A stretch of DNA of 64,000 nucleotides, taken from positions 1 to 64,000 of the forward strand of contig DAOUAL010000002.1 in NCBI GenBank assembly GCA_034433515.1, written 5' to 3'. Of the stretch, positions 23,341 through 32,535 are shown one piece after another. Numbering within the stretch: position 1 is the first letter of the stretch; every line of letters starts with the position of its first letter. This stretch comes from DAOTXS01 sp034433515 (GTDB taxonomy: Bacteria > Chloroflexota > Anaerolineae > UBA4142). Under the pieces are notes generated by a model that was not told where the DNA came from, made no database searches, and was given only the letters and a program-made list of their open reading frames with translations. A program made the position numbers and the translations under genes.

Positions 23341-25911
23341 TCACTCGTACCGCAACGCCTTGATCACTTCCATCTGTGACGCTTGGCGCGCCGGCGCCAG
23401 CGCGGCAAGCACACCAAAGAGTAATCCTGCTGCAATCGCCGCAAGTACGCCGGCAAGCGGAAAGACATACGCCATCTTGAAAATCCCGCTCGCGCTCAAT
23501 CCCTCCACAAAGACGAAACTGAGATAAATTCCGGCAAGGATACCGAAGGCGGTACCCAGTGCAGAAAGCAAAAGCGCTTCGGCAACAATGGTCTTCCATA
23601 CTTGACCGCGCGTCGCGCCAATCGCGCGCAACATCCCAATCTCGCGCGTGCGTTCAATGACGCCGATAGCCAGCGTGTTGAGAATCGCAATCAACGACGG
23701 GATGGAGAGGATGGCAAGGAGAGCATAGATGCCAACAAACAGCGAGTCGTATTGTGCGCGGAACTCACTGGTGTATTCGCGTCCCGCCACCAAGCGAAAC
23801 TGCGGATAGTCGGCAACGATTTGATTGAGCCATTGCTCCGCGGTCGCCACATCTGCGCCCGGCGCAAGATTGATCTGATAGAAAACATCCTCACTCTTGT
23901 AGAAATCCACTTTCATCACGGCTTGCGAAATATACACCGTGTTGATCTTCATGCTCAACACTTCGCCACCAATCGCCACGATCTTGTACTCTTGTTGTCC
24001 CGAGGGGGTCGCCAACGGAATGACATCGCCGACCTGCAAGTTGGCCGTGGTGGCAAGGATTCCATTGACGATCACATTCCGTTCATCGCGCGCGAGCGCA
24101 TTGAAAGCCTCTTGGGCATTCCCTTTTTGAAAATCCATTCCCGATATTTTGGGGAACGTGACCGGGTCAATGCCCAGGACGACGACGGAGGTTTCGCCCC
24201 CCCCACCTTTGGCTGAGGCAATGGGAAGGGAAGATTGCGCATAGCGCAACGAACTCACCGCCGCCACTCCCGGCACCGAGGCAATCTTGGCTTTGAGACT
24301 CTCACTGGCTCCCACATCGCCTTTCCAAATGGCGATGGACGGTGGAATGAGCAAATAGTCACTGCCTAGCGTTTTGGTGAACAAGCCCATCACCGTGCCC
24401 GTGAGCGAGAACATCATTCCGCCGGCGCCGACAACAATCGCCAGTCCAATCATCGTTGCGCTCGCCGTGATGGCTGAACGCGAGGGCTGGCGCGTGAGAT
24501 TGCCTTGCGCGAGTTCGCCCGTCCCTTCGCGCGCAAAAATCAACGCGAGCATCCTACCAAACAGATGCGCAATCGGTCTGACCAACGCCGGCGCAACCAG
24601 CACCAAGCCGATGAGCATCAAGATCCCACCGAGCGCGACAAGCGGGAAGAATCTCGTCAGCAAGCCGATGAAGGCGATTGTGATCATCACGGCGCCGGTG
24701 ATGGTCCAGACCCGGCTGACACGTTGCACCATTTCACCAACGGAGGGGCGCAATGCTTCGATGGGGGTAACCTTGCTGGCGTTCAGCGCCGGTAGCAAGC
24801 CAGCAAAAAGGGTAACGCCCACGCCCAAGACAATCGAAACAACCACTACCGATGGTTCGACGACCGGCACCAAATCGGCATTCATGAATTGTTTGATGAC
24901 CGAATTCGAGCCGAGGGTGATGGCAACGCCCAGCAGATAACCCAGCCCAATGCCAATTGCCGTGCCGATCACGCCTTGCACCAAGCCCTCGGTGAGGACA
25001 AACGCGATGATGGTCTTGCGGCTCGCACCCAGCGCGCGCAACATGCCAATATCGTGGCGGCGTTCCGCGACAATCGTGCGGAATGTGTTAAAGATGATAA
25101 AGCCGCCCATCGCCAACGCCAGCACGCCGAGCATATTAAAGATGATGCCCGCCATCTGCATCGCACTGGCAAATTCCGAGCCGCTGGTCAGTCCGCCGAG
25201 CGTGAACGTGTCTCCCAGTTGGGCTTTGATTTGATTGACGATGGCTTCGCTCTGTGCCTTGTCCTTGGTGGTGAGATTGGCTTCGATGACGTTGATACGG
25301 CCCGGCGAATCGAATAATTTTTGCGCTTGCGAAAGCGTAACCAGCACTTGTTCGTTGCCGGCAAGCGCGCGGCTGGGCATCAATCCCACAATCGTCAACT
25401 TGACGACACCTTGCGTCGTTGGCAATTTAATCGCATCGTTCAGCTTCACGCCGATGGAATCTGCCAGGCGTTCGGAAATCACCGCCACGTTGCCATCGCC
25501 CGGTTTCAAAAAGCGACCTTGGGTAATGCGATAGTCGCGCAACTCGGGCGCGATTGCCGGATCTACGCCGGCCAGTGAGAGGGCAGTAACCGTCGAGTTC
25601 TTGCCATAGAAGCCCGGCGGCAGGTTGATGACGCGCTCCAGCGAGCCGGCGATGGCACCAATGCCGGGAAGGTCGCTGATTTTTTTGATGGTGGTTGCCG
25701 AGAACGACTCGCCGGTCTTGTGCGTGATCATCACATCGGTTTGACCAGAGGCGGAGAGCAGACTTTTGTTGAACGCATCCATAAAGGAGGGCAAGTAAAT
25801 GCCCATCCCCAAGATCACCATCACGCCAATCACGATGGCGAGCGTGGTGAGCAAGGTTCGTAATTTGCGCCCCCACAAGTAGCGGGCAGCGAGGGTGAGT
25901 TGGAGATTCAT
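23341..25911 (-). CDS. ABC transporter permease with two FtsX/MacB domains
   Basis: An 856-residue protein with two FtsX-like halves. The first begins with an N-terminal helix after RYLWGRKLRTLLTTLAIVIG and an extracytoplasmic MacB-type domain; the C-terminal half ends IGVIERTREIGMLRAIGATR and ALAPARQASQMEVIKALRYE, the classic end of this family. About ten membrane helices. It works with the ATPase at 25999 in lipoprotein, peptide or lipid movement of LolCDE/MacB type. The start at 25911 has AAGGA upstream. Confidence 0.92.
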   Translation of the reverse strand: MNLQLTLAARYLWGRKLRTLLTTLAIVIGVMVILGMGIYLPSFMDAFNKSLLSASGQTDVMITHKTGESFSATTIKKISDLPGIGAIAGSLERVINLPPGFYGKNSTVTALSLAGVDPAIAPELRDYRITQGRFLKPGDGNVAVISERLADSIGVKLNDAIKLPTTQGVVKLTIVGLMPSRALAGNEQVLVTLSQAQKLFDSPGRINVIEANLTTKDKAQSEAIVNQIKAQLGDTFTLGGLTSGSEFASAMQMAGIIFNMLGVLALAMGGFIIFNTFRTIVAERRHDIGMLRALGASRKTIIAFVLTEGLVQGVIGTAIGIGLGYLLGVAITLGSNSVIKQFMNADLVPVVEPSVVVVSIVLGVGVTLFAGLLPALNASKVTPIEALRPSVGEMVQRVSRVWTITGAVMITIAFIGLLTRFFPLVALGGILMLIGLVLVAPALVRPIAHLFGRMLALIFAREGTGELAQGNLTRQPSRSAITASATMIGLAIVVGAGGMMFSLTGTVMGLFTKTLGSDYLLIPPSIAIWKGDVGASESLKAKIASVPGVAAVSSLRYAQSSLPIASAKGGGGETSVVVLGIDPVTFPKISGMDFQKGNAQEAFNALARDERNVIVNGILATTANLQVGDVIPLATPSGQQEYKIVAIGGEVLSMKINTVYISQAVMKVDFYKSEDVFYQINLAPGADVATAEQWLNQIVADYPQFRLVAGREYTSEFRAQYDSLFVGIYALLAILSIPSLIAILNTLAIGVIERTREIGMLRAIGATRGQVWKTIVAEALLLSALGTAFGILAGIYLSFVFVEGLSASGIFKMAYVFPLAGVLAAIAAGLLFGVLAALAPARQASQMEVIKALRYE

Positions 25912-25998
25912 AGCACGCTTCCTTCTCACCACGGAGCACACCGAGGTCAGAGAGAAGGATTATTTCTCTGTGTTCTCGGCGTTCTCTGTGGTGTAGTA

Positions 25999-26739
25999 TC
26001 ACGCAATTGCCTTCATCATTTGTGAAGCCGATTCTGCATTATCGGCGCGCTTGGTTCCCAATTGTGTCTCATTCACGATCTTGCCGTCTTTGAGAAAGAC
26101 GATGCGGTCGGCGTACGCGGCGATGCGCGGATCGTGCGTTACCATTAGCACCGAACGCCCCCATTCTTTAGAGACTTGTTTCAAGAGCGCGGCAATTTCA
26201 TCCGATGCTTTGGTATCCAGGTTGCCGGTGGGTTCATCGGCAAGCACCAGCACCGGCTCGGTTACCAGCGCGCGCGCAATCGCCACGCGTTGTTGTTGCC
26301 CCGCCGAGAGTTGATCGGGGCGACTGTTCAAACGATGACCCAAGCCCACCTTGGTCAACCATTCGATCGCTTTTTGTTTGGCTTGGGCTGGCGCAGTCCC
26401 ATCGAGCAAGAGGGGCAGAGCCGCATTTTCGATGGACGTCAAAATCGGAATGAGATTGAAAAACTGAAACACAAATCCGATTTTGCGGCGGCGGAGTTGC
26501 GTTACCGCATCGTCCGACATCTGGGCGAGCAATTGTCCATCAATGCTAACATTGCCTTCGGTCGGACGATCGAGTCCGCCGAGCAAATGCAAGAGTGTGG
26601 ACTTGCCACACCCGCTGGGTCCCATCACGGCGACAAACTCGCTGGGGTTGACACTCAACGTAACGTGATCGAGTGCCACAATGGCGGTTTCGCCGGCGCC
26701 GTACACTTTGGTGAGGTTTTCTGCGTGAACGAGAGGCAT
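25999..26739 (-). CDS. ABC transporter ATP-binding protein, LolD/MacB type
   Basis: A 246-residue ATPase: Walker A GPSGCGKST, Q-loop VFQFFNLIPILT, signature LSAGQQQRVAIARAL (LSAGQ rather than LSGGQ), Walker B LVLADEPTGNLD, H-loop VTHDPRIA. ADEPTGNLD is characteristic of the MacB/LolD subfamily. It lies between padR and the permease in one operon. Confidence 0.94.
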   Translation of the reverse strand: MPLVHAENLTKVYGAGETAIVALDHVTLSVNPSEFVAVMGPSGCGKSTLLHLLGGLDRPTEGNVSIDGQLLAQMSDDAVTQLRRRKIGFVFQFFNLIPILTSIENAALPLLLDGTAPAQAKQKAIEWLTKVGLGHRLNSRPDQLSAGQQQRVAIARALVTEPVLVLADEPTGNLDTKASDEIAALLKQVSKEWGRSVLMVTHDPRIAAYADRIVFLKDGKIVNETQLGTKRADNAESASQMMKAIA

Positions 26740-26750
26740 GGTTACTCCTG

Positions 26751-27338
26751 TTACGATTTGATTTCTTTTCTGGGTCTGCCGCGTGGTTTGCTTTCTGGTT
26801 CGGGCAAGGGTTGGCGGCGGATCTCATCGAGCCGGGCTTCGGTCATATCGAGCCAGCGCAAATCGGCTTCCAGATACATCACGGCTTTATCGAGCAACAA
26901 AATGGTGGCAAGTTCTTTTTGAGGATTGGCGCGACTCCGTTGTTCGGTAATCTCGTGCAACTCTTGATATAAACGTGCACGCTGAGCGTGAATGAGTTTG
27001 TACGGATCGGCAACCCCCGAAGCGAGACTGATCATCAATTTGATAAAGAATTCGTCGCGCTGGTGGGCAGGGACGATGCAGTTGGCAAACCATTCGCGCA
27101 GGGCTTTGCGTCCGGCGGGTGTAATCGCATAAATCCGTTTTTCGGGTCCGGCATCTTGTTCAACGCTGTCTTGAACAATCAGCCCATTTTGTTCCAGGCG
27201 CGCCAGCGTTGTGTAAATCTGTGCCGGTTTGACCTCCCAGTTTTCTTCACCCACAACGGCTTGAAATGCGGCGCGCAGTTCATAGCCGTGACGCGGACGT
27301 TGCGCAAGAAAACCTAAGATAGCATGGCGGACTGACAT
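26751..27338 (-). CDS. PadR-family transcriptional regulator with AT-hook-like tail
   Basis: A 195-residue protein: PadR winged helix (HAILGFLAQRPRHGYELRAA, then QIYTTLARLEQNGLI and YAITPAGRKALREWF) and a C-terminal dimerisation helical region. The last residues, PRGRPRKE, form an AT-hook-like DNA minor-groove motif, unusual for PadR. First gene of the operon with the ABC transporter, so it probably represses it until a substrate binds. Confidence 0.92.
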   Translation of the reverse strand: MSVRHAILGFLAQRPRHGYELRAAFQAVVGEENWEVKPAQIYTTLARLEQNGLIVQDSVEQDAGPEKRIYAITPAGRKALREWFANCIVPAHQRDEFFIKLMISLASGVADPYKLIHAQRARLYQELHEITEQRSRANPQKELATILLLDKAVMYLEADLRWLDMTEARLDEIRRQPLPEPESKPRGRPRKEIKS

Positions 27339-27412
27339 AATCCCTCGTTTGACATTCCTGTGAAAACTATACTACGGGTTACTAGATTTGTCAATCAATG
27401 CGACATTTCACT

Positions 27413-27578
27413 CAGGGCTGTTGCAAAGTCGGATCGGGCGACTGAAGTCGCAGCAACCAAGACCCCAAGTCGCCCTACGGCGAGTACAGACGAGTCGCCG
27501 ACTCGTCTCTCCACCAGCCGACGCAGGTCGGCTTCGGGTAGTGGTTGCAGTGGTTTTAACCGCCTGTCAAGGGACTTG
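27413..27578. mobile_element. Repeat family C element with 9-bp target duplication
   Basis: 166 bp from CAGGGCTGTTGC to CAAGGGACTTG, flanked on both sides by CATTTCACT (27404-27412 and 27579-27587). The body contains GGGCGACTGAAGTCGCAGC, CGAGTCGCCGACTCG, AGCCGACGCAGGTCGGCT and CAGTGGTTTTAACCGCCTG, all palindromic modules seen in the other copies. Non-coding. It fills most of the 315-bp gap between padR and the ABC exporter. Confidence 0.7.
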
Positions 27579-27653
27579 CATTTCACTTTGCCGCGCAATT
27601 GTGCTAGAATGTCAAATTGTTCGCTTTGACAAAACTTTGATTCGGGTCTTACC

Positions 27654-29483
27654 ATGCGAATCCTTTTTCGTCTGTTGCAATCTCTGGATCGTTATCGTTG
27701 GCAACTGGTCGCGCTCGTGTTGCTCGTTTTGGGCGTCACGGCGACCCAACTTGTTGCGCCGTCGCTCATTCGCCGCGCGATTGACGAGGGCTTGGCGCGG
27801 AAGGATGTGAGTGCGCTCGCTCAAGTTGCGCTCTTGATCATTGGCGTGGGCTTGTTGCGGGCGAGCTTGGCGTTTGCTCGTCGCTACACGGCGGAATGGC
27901 TGATCAACCGCACCGGCTATGATTTTCGCAATGCAATGTACGACAAAATTCAACGCCTTTCGTTCAGTTATCACGATTCTGTGCAGACCGGGCAATTGAT
28001 GAGCCGTTGCACCGAAGACATTAGTTCACTCTCGCGTTTTGTGGGGCAAGGCGCAGTGGAATTGGTACAGATTCTTTTGTTGCTGGGTGGCATTCTGTTC
28101 TTGCTGTTCCAAAGCAGCGTAACGCTCACCTTGATCGGACTGATTCCGATTGTTGTGCTGGCACTCGTAACGATCAATCTGGGACGCATTATCAGTCCTT
28201 TGTTCTTGCAGGTGGATCAAACCTTGGGCGATCTTTCGTCCACGTTGCAAGAAAATCTCACCGGCGCCCAAGTTGTCCGCGCGTTTGCGCGCGAAGAATT
28301 TGAGAAAGAAAAATTCAGTCAGACCAATCGCAAGTTGTTTCATGCCCAAGTGCGCGTGGTGAGTAACTGGGGCTTTTATATGCCCTCGATGATGTTGCTC
28401 ATGATGCTTTCCACCGCGCTGATTCTGTGGTTTGGTGGGCAAATGGTCATCGCGGGTACGCTGACGATAGGTGAACTCGTTGCGTTCAATGCGTACCTCA
28501 TCCTGCTGGCACAACCGGTGCAGGATTTGGGCTTTGTGGTCAACTCGGCGGGCGAGGCGATGGCGGGCGGGCAACGCATCTTTGAAGTGCTCGATGTGGA
28601 TGAGGAAATCAAATCACCGCCAAACGCCATTGTGGCGCCGACGCTGACGGGCTGGGTGACCTTCGATCACGTTTCGTTTGCGTACCGGCACGAACGCGAC
28701 GCACTAACCGATGTATCGTTTGAAGCGCAACCGAATCAAGTCATCGCTCTGATTGGACCGACCGGCAGTGGCAAGACAACCTTGGTTCATCTTATTCCGC
28801 GTTTCTACGACGCAACGAGCGGACGCGTGCTGGTGGATGGTTTGGATGTCAAGACGCTCGATTTGAAATCGCTCCGTTCGCAAATTGGCATCGTCCTGCA
28901 AACGTCGCTCTTGTTCTCGACGACGATTCACGACAATATCGCGTACGGACGACTGGATGCGAGCGAAGATGAAGTGATGGCCGCCGCCAAAGCCGCACGC
29001 GCGCACGATTTCATCATGACGTTCGCCAAAGGGTACGAAACGATTGTGGGTGAGCGTGGTGTAACCTTGTCCGGCGGGCAGCGTCAGCGCATCGCGATTG
29101 CGCGCGCGTTGTTGATGAATCCGCGCATTCTTATTCTCGATGATTCCACCTCATCGGTGGACATGCAGACAGAATATCTGATTCAACAAGCTCTTGCCGA
29201 GTTGATGAAAGGGCGCACGACGTTTGTCATCGCGCAACGGTTGTCCACGGTCAAGCGCGCGGATCAGATTCTCGTGCTCGACGGCGGGCGGATCGTTCAG
29301 CGCGGCACGCATGAGGAATTGCTTGAGCAAGGTGGGTTGTACAAGCAGATTTACGATTTGCAACTCAAAGACCAAGAACAGTTTGCGCGTGAGATGTTGT
29401 TCTTGGATGAAAGCGAGATGGTGGAAGAAGATCGCGGCAACGGCGGCGGTCGTCGCAGCGAACGGGTGATGGAGGGAATGTAA
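27654..29483 (+). CDS. ABC exporter half-transporter with degenerate ATP site
   Basis: A 609-residue fused membrane-plus-ATPase protein with six helices, then Walker A GPTGSGKTT (368-376) and LSGGQ (472-476). The catalytic glutamate after Walker B is replaced by aspartate (ILILDDST, Asp497), and the H-loop histidine by glutamine (AQRL, Gln528). Such a pair of changes marks the degenerate-site subunit of heterodimeric exporters such as TmrAB, BmrCD or TM287/288. Its partner is the canonical protein at 30520. Substrates of such exporters include drugs, lipids and peptides. Confidence 0.93.
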   Translation: MRILFRLLQSLDRYRWQLVALVLLVLGVTATQLVAPSLIRRAIDEGLARKDVSALAQVALLIIGVGLLRASLAFARRYTAEWLINRTGYDFRNAMYDKIQRLSFSYHDSVQTGQLMSRCTEDISSLSRFVGQGAVELVQILLLLGGILFLLFQSSVTLTLIGLIPIVVLALVTINLGRIISPLFLQVDQTLGDLSSTLQENLTGAQVVRAFAREEFEKEKFSQTNRKLFHAQVRVVSNWGFYMPSMMLLMMLSTALILWFGGQMVIAGTLTIGELVAFNAYLILLAQPVQDLGFVVNSAGEAMAGGQRIFEVLDVDEEIKSPPNAIVAPTLTGWVTFDHVSFAYRHERDALTDVSFEAQPNQVIALIGPTGSGKTTLVHLIPRFYDATSGRVLVDGLDVKTLDLKSLRSQIGIVLQTSLLFSTTIHDNIAYGRLDASEDEVMAAAKAARAHDFIMTFAKGYETIVGERGVTLSGGQRQRIAIARALLMNPRILILDDSTSSVDMQTEYLIQQALAELMKGRTTFVIAQRLSTVKRADQILVLDGGRIVQRGTHEELLEQGGLYKQIYDLQLKDQEQFAREMLFLDESEMVEEDRGNGGGRRSERVMEGM

Positions 29484-29507
29484 ATCGTAAAACGTGATGA
29501 GGGGATT

Positions 29508-29581
29508 TGTCACTTCGAGCGAAAAGTCTCGTTGCCGCTATGACGAGATTTCTCGCCGCCAAGAACGCGGCTCGAAATGAC
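29508..29581. repeat. Palindromic TCATTTCGAG-type repeat
   Basis: GTCACTTCGAGC (29508-29519) pairs imperfectly with GCTCGAAATGAC near 29570-29581, with GACGAGATTTCTCG inside. A related sequence lies at 9538-9585. Confidence 0.5.
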
Positions 29582-29700
29582 AGTGTGCCGCGCGATAAAT
29601 CGTCACAGCAAATCAGGTTACGCGGACACGCAATCGGCTTTTAGCCGATTTTCACCGGCGTTAGACGGCGTTAGACGCCGAAATTGATTCGGCGGCGGCG

Positions 29701-30078
29701 CTATTTGAACTTGGGACGTAGGAACGCGCGGAGTGTTTTGGCGTGACGAAGTGCGGTGCGCGCGTCTTCTTTCGTCGCCGATTCGCCAGGATACCGAAAC
29801 TCGACTGCGTAGCGTGTGAGGTCTTTCAACAAATCGCGGTGCAATTCCAGCGTGCTATCGTACGGAAGGCAGTACTCTAGCAACTGGTTGAGATCGTGGA
29901 TTTTGGGAATGTGCTGTCCGTGTTCTTGGAGCAATGCCTTGAGGTACTTTTCAACGCATGGCTGACAATGAAAACACACATCGTCGTAATTGGGCGCGCG
30001 GCGCACGCGCATCTCGCGATTTGCTGTTCGCCAATCGCTTTCCGCTTTGGCGATCCATTCCTCAGTCAGCACGCGCAT
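29701..30078 (-). CDS. HEPN-domain protein (toxin-like partner of MNT)
   Basis: A 125-residue all-helical HEPN protein with the family stretches CFHCQPCVEKYLKALL (about residues 35-50) and TRYAVEFRYPGE (88-99). An Rx4H arrangement, the catalytic motif of HEPN ribonucleases, occurs at Arg107-His112, but its position near the C-terminus makes its relevance uncertain. It overlaps the MNT gene by 17 bp, as usual for HEPN/MNT toxin-antitoxin pairs. The start ATG at 30078 was chosen because longer versions run deep into the MNT gene. Confidence 0.88.
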   Translation of the reverse strand: MRVLTEEWIAKAESDWRTANREMRVRRAPNYDDVCFHCQPCVEKYLKALLQEHGQHIPKIHDLNQLLEYCLPYDSTLELHRDLLKDLTRYAVEFRYPGESATKEDARTALRHAKTLRAFLRPKFK

Positions 30079-30418
30079 AAACGACTTTGCCTTTTTCCAT
30101 AATCTCACGCAAAAAGGAATCGCCCAGCGCAACGCGTTCTGCAATTTGTTGTGGACGGCGCACAAGCAAATCCATTCCAAAATGATAATCAATCGCGCGC
30201 ACGATTTGCACGGCTTGTTCGCTAGGACGTAACGGCGTATCCATCACTACCAACAAATCTACATCGCTCTCTGGCTTTGGTTTGCCGTAGGCATACGACC
30301 CAAAGAGGATGATCTTTTCGGGCTTGAATTGCGTAGCGATTTGTTTGACAATTGCGCGAATATCGCGTGCAGTCACACGGCGGCGATGGCTGTTTGAGTG
30401 AACGCGTTTGCTTTGCAT
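30062..30418 (-). CDS. MNT-type nucleotidyltransferase (antitoxin-like)
   Basis: A 118-residue minimal nucleotidyltransferase with the signature GSYAYGKPKPESDVDLLV (residues 40-57); Asp52 and Asp54 would bind metal. In characterised HEPN/MNT pairs the MNT protein neutralises the HEPN ribonuclease by polyadenylylating it. A basic N-terminus (HRRRVTARD) precedes the fold. It is the first gene of the pair. Confidence 0.9.
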   Translation of the reverse strand: MQSKRVHSNSHRRRVTARDIRAIVKQIATQFKPEKIILFGSYAYGKPKPESDVDLLVVMDTPLRPSEQAVQIVRAIDYHFGMDLLVRRPQQIAERVALGDSFLREIMEKGKVVYARAD

Positions 30419-30519
30419 CGCTTTGCTCCAACGGTAATGATATTATAGCATAGAATAACGAGCGTGGGCAAAACGCCGCGCGATAAATCGCTCAACTATC
30501 CAATCATCCAAAACCAACT

Positions 30520-32358
30520 ATGACCGCATCAACCACCACTCAAAAACCCAAACCCATCTCCGTTCCCGCGCGCCCCGACGAAGACAGCATCATCGGCAAG
30601 GCGTACGATCCCAAACTGGCGCGGCGGCTCGCGCGCTATCTGCTGCCGTACAAATGGCAGATCATCATCGCCCTCGCGTGGATGTTCTTTGCAATGAGCG
30701 CGTACATCGCGGGACCGTACCTCATCAAAGTCGCCCTCGATAGCGGCATCGCGGCAGGGAACATTGGCGTCCTGCAACAAGCCGTTGCACTCTATTTGCT
30801 TGCCGCTGTCGCGTTCTGGATTGGTACCTACTTTCGTGTGCGAACGATGGCGGTGACCGGACAAAGCATCATTTACGATCTGCGCCGCGAATTGTTCGAT
30901 CACTTGCAAACGCTTTCGCTCGGCTTCTTTAGCCGCTATGCGGTTGGCCGGCTCATCTCGCGCGTTATCAACGATGTCAATGTCTTGCGCGAGTTGATTA
31001 CCTGGGCGCTCGTCGCCGTCGTGCGCGATTTCTTCGATTTGTTTGGCACCCTCGCGGCGATGTTCGTTCTCAATTGGCAATTGACCTTGCTTTCGCTCAC
31101 CGTCTTGCCGTTGATGGGCGTCGCCACTGAAATTTTCCGGCGCAAGGCGCGCGAAAATTATCGCAAGGTGCGTTCGGCAGTGGGCTGGGTCAACGCGGTG
31201 CTGAACGAAAACATTGTTGGCGTGCGCGTGGTGCAATCGTTCTCGCGCGAGGATCACAATTACGAAATTTTTGCGCGCGAGGTGAACGGCAATCATCTGC
31301 GCGCCGTTAATCGTGCCGCGCTCATCGTCTCCATCTTTTTCCCGGCTGTAGATTTTATCGGCAGTGTTGCACTCGGCTTGGTCATTTATGTAGGCGGACT
31401 TGCGGTGCTGGGTACGTTTGGAATTAGCGCGACATTCACCGCCGGCACGCTCGTTGCGTTCGCGCTCTACATTGATCGCTTTTTCAATCCGATTCGCGAT
31501 CTGGCGCAACGGTACAACAATTTTCAAGCCGCGATGGCATCGTCCGAACGCATCTTTGAATTGCTCGATACACCTGTCGAAGTCCGCGATGCACCGAACG
31601 CGCGTGAGATGCCCACGATTCGCGGCGAGGTGGATTTCATCAACGTGGGCTTTCATTACTCCGATGATCCCGCGCCGATTCTGGAGCAAATCAATTTGCA
31701 CGTGCCAGCGGGACAAACCGTAGCGATTGTGGGAGAAACCGGCGCAGGCAAGTCCACGCTCGTCAAACTTGTCAGCCGATTCTATGACGTAACCGAAGGT
31801 GCGATTTTCATTGATGGCATTGACATTCGTACCGTAACACAAGATTCGTTACGGCGACAAATGGGCGTTGTGTTGCAAGACCCCTTTTTGTTTTCGGGAA
31901 CGATCAAAGAGAATATCGGTTACGGCGCACTCGATGCGCCCGATGAAGCAATCATCGAGGCGGCAAAGGCGGTGGGCGCACACGAGTTCATTATGAAACT
32001 CGAAAAAGGGTACGATACGCTGGTTGGCGAAGGCGGCGCGATCTTGTCCGGCGGTCAGCGCCAACTCATTTCATTTGCGCGTGCCCTCCTCGCTGATCCA
32101 CGCATCCTCATTCTCGACGAGGCGACATCGAGCGTAGACACACAGACCGAACGCATCATTCAATCTGCACTCGAACGCTTGTTGAAAGATCGCACGTCGT
32201 TTGTCATCGCGCATCGCTTGTCCACCATCACGCGCGCGGACAAGATTATCGTGATTGACAAGGGGCGCATCATCGAAGAAGGTACACACACCGAGTTGTT
32301 GCAAAAGCGCGGCGCCTACTTTGAGTTGTACACGATGGCGTTTGCGAATAAAGTATGA
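30520..32358 (+). CDS. ABC exporter half-transporter with canonical ATP site
   Basis: A 612-residue partner of the protein at 27654: N-terminal extension of about 40 residues, six helices, Walker A GETGAGKST, LSGGQRQ, Walker B ILILDEATSS with catalytic Glu534, and H-loop AHRL with His565. Both key residues missing in the first half are present here, as expected for a heterodimer. Normally such genes are adjacent; here a HEPN/MNT pair on the other strand separates them by 1 kb. Confidence 0.93.
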   Translation: MTASTTTQKPKPISVPARPDEDSIIGKAYDPKLARRLARYLLPYKWQIIIALAWMFFAMSAYIAGPYLIKVALDSGIAAGNIGVLQQAVALYLLAAVAFWIGTYFRVRTMAVTGQSIIYDLRRELFDHLQTLSLGFFSRYAVGRLISRVINDVNVLRELITWALVAVVRDFFDLFGTLAAMFVLNWQLTLLSLTVLPLMGVATEIFRRKARENYRKVRSAVGWVNAVLNENIVGVRVVQSFSREDHNYEIFAREVNGNHLRAVNRAALIVSIFFPAVDFIGSVALGLVIYVGGLAVLGTFGISATFTAGTLVAFALYIDRFFNPIRDLAQRYNNFQAAMASSERIFELLDTPVEVRDAPNAREMPTIRGEVDFINVGFHYSDDPAPILEQINLHVPAGQTVAIVGETGAGKSTLVKLVSRFYDVTEGAIFIDGIDIRTVTQDSLRRQMGVVLQDPFLFSGTIKENIGYGALDAPDEAIIEAAKAVGAHEFIMKLEKGYDTLVGEGGAILSGGQRQLISFARALLADPRILILDEATSSVDTQTERIIQSALERLLKDRTSFVIAHRLSTITRADKIIVIDKGRIIEEGTHTELLQKRGAYFELYTMAFANKV

Positions 32359-32423
32359 AGGATGAAGGCAGAAGGAATGCTCATACTTCCTAACTCGGAC
32401 GAGCCGAAACAACACCGGAATTG

Positions 32424-32477
32424 ATCCACGAAGGACACGAAGATTTCTCTTTCGTGACCTTGGTGCCCTTCGTGGAT
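32424..32477. repeat. Hairpin of reiterated CACGAAG words
   Basis: ATCCACGAAGG (32424-32434) pairs with CCTTCGTGGAT (32467-32477); the interior repeats CACGAAG and CTTTCGTG. It lies in the 177-bp gap before the GNAT gene. Confidence 0.6.
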
Positions 32478-32535
32478 GAAAAATCTTGGCTTTTTGTGCA
32501 ACGATTTCATTTGATACGCCTTCATACTTTGATTT

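Noticed and set aside
30529..31842. Long minus-strand ORF of 437 codons
   Set aside because: It is antisense to the ABC exporter at 30520, with amino acid composition typical of a shadow frame and no recognisable motif. The same holds for long shadows at 12671-13525, 21472-22386, 39375-40274, 43600-44595 and 60922-61974.
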